From contig CM065690.1 in NCBI GenBank assembly GCA_017654935.2, positions 22,569,082 through 22,633,081 on the forward strand: a DNA stretch of 64,000 bases. Reading direction: 5' to 3'. This DNA comes from Phymorhynchus buccinoides. Its lineage: Eukaryota > Mollusca > Gastropoda > Neogastropoda > Raphitomidae. Shown here one piece after another: positions 56,996 through 64,000 of this stretch (positions are counted from its first letter, which is position 1; the number at the start of each line of letters is the position of its first letter). The position numbers and the translations under genes were made by a program. Under the pieces are notes generated by a model that saw only the letters and a list, made by a program, of their open reading frames with translations, was not told the origin of the DNA and did not search any database.

Positions 56996-57930
56996 TTGTC
57001 AGAACAGAGTTCATGCAAAGCAAGCCCTGTGTATAAATGCCTCTGTCAGAACAGAGCCCATGCAAAGCAAGCCCTGTGTATAAGTGCCTCTGTCAGAACA
57101 GAGCCCATGCAAAGCAAGCCCTGTGTATAAATGCCTCTGTCAGAACAGAGCCCATGCAAAGCAAGCCCTGTGTATAAATGCCTGTCAGAACAGAGCCCAT
57201 GCAAAGCAAGCCCTATGTATAAGTGCCTGTCAGATCAGAGCCCATGCAAAGCAAGCCCTATGTATAACGAGCAAAGCAAGTCCCATGTATAACAGCCCAA
57301 GCAAAGCAAGCCCCATGTATAACAGCCCAAGCAAAGCAAGCCCTATGTATAAATGCCTGTCAGAACAGAGCCCATGCTACAAAGCAAGCCCTATGTATAA
57401 ATGCCTCTGTCAGAACAGAGCCCATGCAAAGCAAGCCCTATGTATAGATGCCTCTGTCATAACAGCCCATGCAAAGCATGCCCTATGTATAACAGAGCTC
57501 ATGCAAAGCAAGCCCTATGTATAAATGCTTCTGTCAGAACAGAGCCCATGCAAAGCAAGCCCTATGTATAAATGCTTCTGTCAGAACAGAGCCCATGCAA
57601 AGCAAGCCCTGTGTATAAATGCTTCTGTCAGAACAGAGCCCATGCAAAGCAAGCCCTATGTATAAATGCCTGTCAGAACAGCCCATGCAAAGCAAGCCCT
57701 ATTTATGCCTCTGTCAGAACAGAGCCCATGCAAAGCAAGCCCTGTGTATAAATGCTTCTGTCAGAAAAGAGCCCATCCAAAGCAAGCCCTATGTATAAAT
57801 GCCTGTCAGAACAGAGCCCATGCCACAAAGCAAGCCCTATGTATAACAGCCCATGCAAAGCAAGCCCTATGTATAAATGTCTGTCAGAACAGAGCCCATG
57901 CAAAGCAAGCCCTATGTATAAATGCCTCCC
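56996..57930. repeat. 47-bp minisatellite with deletion variants, about 20 copies
   Basis: Consensus motifs TGTCAGAACAGAGCCCATGC and AAAGCAAGCCCTRTGTATAA. Period 47 bp (57012 to 57059), with shorter units of ~28-44 bp missing parts of the CTCTGTCAGAACAGAG block. Long open frames through it arise from the repeat. Confidence 0.93.
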
Positions 57931-58290
57931 CGTGGTGGCATACGTCAACTTCACATATGGGGTCTTTCCTGGTATTGCAGTACCTCCAGGATCTACCCAC
58001 CATCTTTATATCTACAAATGTCCCATATGTGCCTGTCACAGGTCGGAGGAAAGTTTCGTTCGTTCGCATACGTCAACTGGATACCTCGCAGCCACAGGCT
58101 GAACTACAAGGGTCTCATTCTCGGGGGGAGATCTGGCCCCTAGCCGTGTGGCATGCCGGCCCATCAGCATGTGGATCCCCACAAACCGGATCCCCAGTTA
58201 TGGGCAAACCGCAACCATGGAAGGCACTCCGTCTATCTCAAGGATCGATTCCAGGATGCATTTTCTTCATCTAGGTGAAGGAAAAACAAA
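57931..58290. other. Unassigned GC-balanced stretch after the minisatellite
   Basis: A frame to 58274 stays open but has no recognisable domain. CATACGTCAACTTCACATATG and CGCATACGTCAACTGGATACC are a repeated motif. Could be a repeat or decayed exon; I cannot assign it. Confidence 0.3.
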
Positions 58291-59551
58291 AACATTAAAC
58301 ATGACAGATGGCCATAGAGACACAGGTTCTTGTGCAGATCTTCACAAGGTCAAAGAAAAAAATACATGTGAAAAGTTACTATGATCACCTGATCCCACCC
58401 CTGTTAGATATTGTACATCAGAACGGGGTTTTTATCCTTAAACAAGAACACATACAAATAGCTTACCCATAACAATTTCTTAAAGATTGAAAAGAAACTC
58501 GCTTTTAGTCAAGAAATGTCATCCAGTTGAGGATACTCTACATCAGAGGGAGAGAGGAGGGGGTGGGGGTAGATTTTCAAAGGCAGTGGAATTAATCTCT
58601 CTCATTCAATGAAAGTGTATTCCTAAGCATAAAGTCCGAGAAGAGACAGACAATGTGACTGAGAAGCTAAAAGACAGAAACAAACTTGCATACTGGATAG
58701 TCAAGCAGAAAGACAGACTAGCTAACAGAGACAAGAAAAATACATAAACCCATTATATCCTACTGAAAGATCAATATGGATCTAATGCCTCCACTGCATG
58801 GCCGATTTAGCAGCTTGGTCAATAGTTGCTCAGGTGTAGTGCTTTGCGCGAACTAAGCACCAAACCAAAGCGCGCCATTGAAGCAAGGATTATATTGGAG
58901 AGCCTTCTAAACTTTGTCAAAACCAGCTAGTGAAGTTGTTTTTTTAAGTTTCCGTTTGATTTTGATTTTATTATAACTAAAGCTTTAATAAGATTGAGAA
59001 AAAAAGCTTTAGTTTTACATTGCATGTGTACTAGTGATCAAAAATCGCCAACTCACCATCAAATTTGCTTGCAAACCGCGGGCATAAGAAAGACAACAAA
59101 TCTTCCATATAATTTGCCCTACCCACAACCCAAAGTCGGCTTCTTCCTTCATTGAGTCCCCCCCCCCCCCCCCCCCCCCCCCCATCATTTTGAAGATTAT
59201 GATACCGGTACTTTAATAAGTAATTAGGGGCTTCCGTTGAATATACAATTAAAATGAAATGTTTGCCCAGATGGTCAGCTCCAATGTGGCCATAGGGAGG
59301 TGGGGGAAGAGCGAATGGGGGAGGGGGGGAGATAAAGCAGGGAAGAATGGGTTGGGTTTGGAACAGGGGGGGGGGGGGGGGGGAGGGTAAGACCCAACAG
59401 CCCTTGGGAAGAACGAAAACTTCACATAGTTTGTCTTGCATGATGGTAGAAGGTAGGCCGCGGCAAGCATTAACATTTTGTCTTGGTTGTCGAGTTGGTA
59501 GATGGGGGACTGGCCTATGAGGAGTGTTGATGGCCACCTCTCCATGACTCC
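58291..59551. other. Stretch without recognisable genes
   Basis: AT-rich, then C tract of 24 or more at 59159-59182 and G tract near 59366-59383. Nothing else is supported. Confidence 0.4.
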
Positions 59552-59711
59552 ATGATGGAACTTGAAGAAGGTGGCCAGTCTCGCAGATCGTCGCCTGTCC
59601 TTGATCGGGGGCTACTGCAGCTAAGACATGTCAACGCTGGATGTCTCACGATGCCGATTGATGATCGACTGATCGAGCCCTACCTGAAGTTACTTGACAC
59701 AACAGGTTCAG
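59552..59711 (+). CDS. Possible first coding exon of an unknown downstream gene
   Basis: ATG at 59552 (MMELEEGGQSRRSSPVLDRG then LIEPYLKLLDTTGSG) followed by a good donor TTCAG|gtaagc at 59712. Base composition and codon pattern look more gene-like than the surroundings. No domain recognised, no second exon found in the window and no promoter evidence, so this is tentative. Confidence 0.25.
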
Positions 59712-60091
59712 GTAAGCTTAATATCCCTCAAGACAAACATAACAATATAAAATAAAATAAAAACACTGATAAAATCGCGATATTTCGGTTTATTCTTAAA
59801 CCTTCAACGGGCAAGGCACCAGGGCAACTAAAACAGCCCTCAATACAAACTCAATACAAATATAATTAAAAAATGTTATGTAGTGCTTCTGATCAGTGAT
59901 TCATAAGCTACCGTGCGGATCGACAGATTGACAGGAACAAAACGAAAGCCTTAACCATCTACATAGTCCTGCTACGACCATTGCCATCTTGCTGCTCACA
60001 GTGAACAACGTCTGAGAAACGTTACAAAGCGCTCTGAGATGAGACGCGTCAAAAACAACAGCCTGTCCGGTTTGCCGCAGCCCGACGAATA

Positions 60092-60220
60092 CTGATCGCT
60101 TCTCGGCCTTTTGGCTAAGACAGTGATTCAGGAACATAATTTTTTGTTTATACCGTGGTTGGTTCGTTCAGCCCGTCGTACATGGCGACAGCCGATACGC
60201 GACGTTAAACTGAACTTCCA
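60092..60220 (+). mobile_element. U2-snRNA-headed dispersed repeat, copy 2
   Basis: The first 26 nt (60095-60120) match the U2 snRNA 5' end exactly (ATCGCTTCTCGGCC, TTTTGGCTAAGA). The next bases do not follow U2 (no branch-recognition GUAGUA or Sm site). The tail GTTCAGCCCGTCGTACATGG and GCGACGTTAAACTGAACTTC is shared with copy 1. Confidence 0.8.
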
Positions 60221-60420
60221 TTGCCGCAGTTCAAACGCCAGAAAACGCCACGTTTTAAGCAACCCGTTTCGCATTACAGCAAAGACCTATTTTTCTGGCA
60301 GTGACATAATGGGTGGTTTATCATTGCGCAGCTATCACGTCCTGCCATTACCGACCCCAGTCACCCAGTAATCCACTCTCACGGGACAATTTCTACCTCA
60401 CCATTGCTATAGATTCCCGC

Positions 60421-60490
60421 CTTAATAATAATAATAATAATTAGCATTTATAGCGCCTAATCTTAAAAAAGCCCTAAGCGCTTACAATAA
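60421..60490 (-). mobile_element. LINE 3' tail fragment
   Basis: (TAA)n then TTAGCATTTATAGCGCC and AGCGCTTACAATAA is the reverse complement of a CR1/L2-type tail similar to that at 53650. Confidence 0.6.
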
Positions 60491-61333
60491 TAAATGAATA
60501 AACAAGCAAGCAATATAAATAAGGAAACGACAAAAATATACTATACACACACGCGCGCGCACGCACACACATGCACTAAACACAGACGCACGCACTAAAC
60601 AGACACACACACACGCACACACCACACGCGCACACACACACACGCGCGCGCGCGCACGCATACGCAACACACACGCACAAACAACACGCATGCACACACG
60701 CGGATAGAAGGGGCACAGTACTTTGAAAAGAAATATAGCAGGCTATGATTTGAAAATAGTTTTGAGAGAAGACTTAAATGAAGAAATGGAGTTGGCAGAA
60801 CGGAGAGGTAAAGGGAGTCTATTCCAAGAAGAGGGGGCCTGGAAAGAGAGCCTTTCATTAATTAATCACTCCCTGTAGAGCGAAGTCCTTTAGGTGATAA
60901 CTAGATGACCTTTATATGCCTCAACGCCCTTGACAGTGAGAGTAATTGCTCTTGCTGGTCAGTACTGACAAGGGCATTCACTCTTGCGAAAGGCAGCCAT
61001 TTAGTGGCATCAAATAGGGGTTATTGGCGAGAGTTATCCCCCTGTCTGGTCAGTACTGAACCATCTTCCCCCACCCTCCAAGGGCATTCACTCTTGCAAA
61101 AGGTGTTCGTTGCAGACCCCAATACACAGATACGTTGACTGGAAGTGGCGGACCCACTGGTTAAAAACTTATATCATTTCTAGAAAAAGCTTGCAATTAG
61201 CTTATCTCATGACCCTGAATAAAGAAAATTTCGTTCGTTAGTTCGTTCTCTCTCTCATTCATTCATTCATTCATTAAACCTCGTTCATTTATTCATTCTA
61301 TATGTCTCACACACGCGCGCGCGCGCACACACA

Positions 61334-61346
61334 GAGAGAGAGAATA

Positions 61347-61408
<62 letters not shown>
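61334..61408. repeat. (GA)n microsatellite
   Basis: GA run of about 75 bp with minor interruptions at the start. Confidence 0.9.
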
Positions 61409-61409
<1 letters not shown>

Positions 61410-62274
61410 GAGGAAAACACATCCCAATTTACCAAATGGAAAAGAACAAGACTAAACGAAACAATTTTCTTGTTCATCTTCAACTTTGTCTTTTCACCTT
61501 TATTTTATTTTTGTTCTTTTTTCCTTCTTCTTGTCGTTTTCCTGTTCATGTTCCTCCCTTTCTTCTCTTTCCTTTTTCTTCTTCTTTTTCGACTTCTCCT
61601 TCTAAAAACAAAACAAAAAGTCATCTTTCAGTTGGACGCTTTTACAACGACCAGTTTTCAATCAAAGTGGCGGAACACAAGAGTGCAACCCAAAAGGGGG
61701 GAAAAAAACTTTTGCAAAAGTTGCAGTCTCTTACAGACAGCCACTTGATTTTGAACAGCTACAAACGACTTTGAACAAAGCAACACTTGAGCAGGCCTAC
61801 ATCAGACAGTTTGCTTACACTTGCATGCACACGTACGCGCACACGCGCACACACACACACGCACAGGCAGAGAAAGATATATAAAGAAAGAGAGAGAGAG
61901 AGATGGGGCTAGAACTGAAGGGGAAAAAAGATGGCATCTGGGGACAGCCATCATTCAGCATGGAAGTGAAGAAGATAAGAAATGTCTTTCTTTTTCTCTA
62001 TTTTTGCTTGCCGGTGTCGTGAGATACTGTCGCCGTGAAATTGTGTCGCAGCGATATAGTACTTCCTGTGAACTACTGTCGCAGCAACATTATTATCTAA
62101 CAAAAGTAGTTGCGCAACACCTTTTCACGAACACTGTCCTATAAAATACGGCTGCTGTGCATAAAATACTGTCGCAGCTCATTTTGTGACACTATTTTGC
62201 GACAGGACACTGACATATTGCAGTCATTGAGTGTTGTTGCTTGCGACAAGTTTCTCCCTGACTCTGCCTTCGAG

Positions 62275-62780
62275 AGTTAGGGTAAGTTGTTAGAGTTTGG
62301 GTTAGGGATTTACACACCTGCGTCACAGTATGTGTAAGGGTAAGTGTTAGGGTTAGGGGAATTGTTACAGACCTGTAGCACACTATGAGTAAGGCTTAGG
62401 GTTAAGACTAGGTTTTTACATACCTGTATCACACTATGTGTAAGGCTTAAGGTTTGGATTAGGGCTTTTACAGATCTGTATCACATTGGGCAGAGCTTCA
62501 GATTGTCATCGGGCTCGGGTCATTGACCCATTGTGATGATGATTTGACCCCTCATTTTGTTCAGCCAGGGTCATCTGACCCACGAAGTCTTCAATAAAAT
62601 ATAAGTCTTATACTACAGTGACACATTACTGACCCATTATTTTGGAAATTACCCATCATGTTCTGCAACTAGGGGTCATATGACCCATGAAGTTTAAAAA
62701 TAATCTGAAGCTCTGATTGGGTAAGGGTTAGGGTATGGACTAAGGTTTTTACAGACCTGTGTCACACTAACTATTTTGCA
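62275..62780. repeat. Telomere-like minisatellite (GTTAGGG-rich, ~55-bp unit)
   Basis: About five units, each with GGGTTAGGG-type motifs followed by TTTACAGACCTGTRTCACACTA and TGTGTAAGG. Degenerate, so an interstitial minisatellite and not a telomere. Interrupted by the MITE at 62491-62715. Confidence 0.8.
62491..62715. mobile_element. hAT-like MITE with 6-bp target duplication
   Basis: CAGAGCTTCAGATT and AATCTGAAGCTCTG are perfect 14-bp inverted ends, flanked by ATTGGG on both sides. Interior has paired GGGTCATNTGACCC motifs. Confidence 0.85.
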
Positions 62781-64000
62781 TCACAAAAGTGACTTCTTTT
62801 TTAAAATTATCTTGCCCTTATCCTGGTCCAGGTTAGGAAGGAATTTGGTGACATATTTTTTAAAATTATAGTTTGGCGATATGGTTTTATATAGCTTGGC
62901 AAGTATTAACATTTGTGTAAATTAGGTTGTGTCTCATCCATTGATTAACATTCTTAGGATTTCTTGTTTGTGGGCCGATTTCGCTGAAATTTGTAGAATG
63001 TGTGCAGGACAATATTCTTAAGCTCATAATGGCTGAAGTTTGGTCAGAAGATGGCCCCAAAAGGCCAAATTCAGTCAAATTGTAGTCTTAAATACAGTCA
63101 TTCTGAAACGGGTGGATAGAGTGTGTTCATAATTCATAACCTAGCTACACAGTGAAACTATACCACTGATAATGTGCAATTAAACTGGATGTGCCAACCA
63201 GAAGTACCCGGGAAAAGGTCAGTTAGTTTTGAGTAGGCTCACAGAATGGCAGAAACCGGAAATGATGCCACAAAAATATGTTGCCCTTACCTTGGCGCAA
63301 GTCTCATTGGAGTTTATTGATGATATATTTACTGGTTTGGCAGTTATTCAGATTTACGTAGATAAAATTGTGCCAAATCATCGAAGTAAACATGACATTC
63401 AATGTTTTCTTGTTTTCACTCATACTTTGCTGAAATTTGCAGAAGCTTTGTATGACATTATTGTAGTACGTTTAATTTGCTAGATTTAAGGAATTGGCTA
63501 CGTCTAATGCGAATTTGAACCAAAATGACCACAATTTCACATTTGATTTGCTGTAGAACTGCGTTACAGAATAGAGACTGTGTTGATATTTGAACGTATG
63601 AACTGAAGAGTTATGTTGCAAGACTTTCAGTACATAGAAGTGCCTAGGTACCAGCTGAAAGTGGTAGGGGAGGGTGGAGGGGTATTCTTCCAATGTTTGC
63701 TCTTAAGGGCAAACATAACCACCTCCCCAACCCGCCCACACCCCACACCGCTAGTGTCATACATTTTCAATCACAGACATTTCCAGCTCTGCCCTTTCAT
63801 AGTCAATTTATGTTGACGTTTTAATTGTTTGTGTTAAAATGTACTACGTTTGACAAAGAAGAAGAAAATAAAAATAAAAATACAGAAAGAAAACCATTAT
63901 CACATTTTACATCGTTGCGACATTTTGCCCTGTATGAAGCGAAGCAGGGAACTGCTGCAATCCGCTGAGGAAGATCGCAGAACAAGAGTAAGCGGGGCGG
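62781..64000. other. Stretch without recognisable genes
   Basis: AT-rich, with short open frames only. No domain, splice pattern or repeat structure is evident. Confidence 0.4.

Noticed and set aside
57084..58274. Two open frames of 146 and 202 codons
   Set aside because: Most of their length is the 47-bp minisatellite; no recognisable domain beyond it.
60095..60120. Functional U2 snRNA gene
   Set aside because: Only the first 26 nt match; the branch-recognition region, Sm site and stem-loops III-IV are absent, and the same truncated unit occurs elsewhere.
62275..62780. True telomere
   Set aside because: Motifs are degenerate and embedded in a longer unit with unique sequence on both sides.

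Overview
The window is animal nuclear DNA, most likely from a mollusc and probably a gastropod. Genes are intron-rich with GT-AG splicing. Non-coding DNA is AT-rich and full of (CA)n, (GT)n, (CT)n and poly-G/C tracts, MITEs with TTAA or TA target sites, hAT derivatives, tail-repeat SINEs and a LINE whose 3' end carries a 'GTAAAGCGCTATATAAATG(TATT)n' type tail. The taxon is inferred from repeat style and protein similarity, not proven.

One host gene is certain: the last 16 exons (1204-44677, + strand, 704 codons plus stop) of a VPS13-family bridge-like lipid-transfer protein, closest by eye to the VPS13A/C type. All exon phases join cleanly. The exons cover the end of the beta-strand adaptor (VAB) module, the ATG2_C/VPS13_C amphipathic-helix region and the C-terminal PH-like domain. 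The 5' part of the gene lies outside the window to the left. Its introns hold most of the window's repeats.

Within the introns, 757-28500 holds MITEs, a 78-bp and a perfect 99-bp tandem array, a partly repeated exon 2, decayed copies of exon 4, and SINEs. A full-length hAT DNA transposon (28866-34355, 8-bp target duplication) with an apparently intact three-exon transposase gene sits in the intron before exon 12. A U2-snRNA-headed short repeat lies near 36.5 kb, a 125-bp tandem array at 38.5-39.9 kb, and a four-layer nest of mobile elements at 43.3-44.5 kb ends 13 nt before the last exon. 

Downstream of the VPS13 stop (44678-64000) I see no confident host gene. This part holds piggyBac-type MITEs, a tandem pair of very long hairpins (50.2-50.5 kb), a 5'-truncated LINE (52.3-53.7 kb), a 47-bp minisatellite (57.0-57.9 kb), one possible first exon (59.55 kb), a second U2-headed repeat (60.1 kb) and a telomere-like minisatellite (62.3-62.8 kb).

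The most unusual theme is that four VPS13 exon edges (exons 2, 4, 9 and 14) have been duplicated together with their splice sites. Exon 2 is followed by a row of cloned 5' splice sites, and exon 14 has an in-frame tandem 3' splice site 69 nt apart. The second theme is the dispersed repeat carrying the first 26 nt of U2 snRNA.
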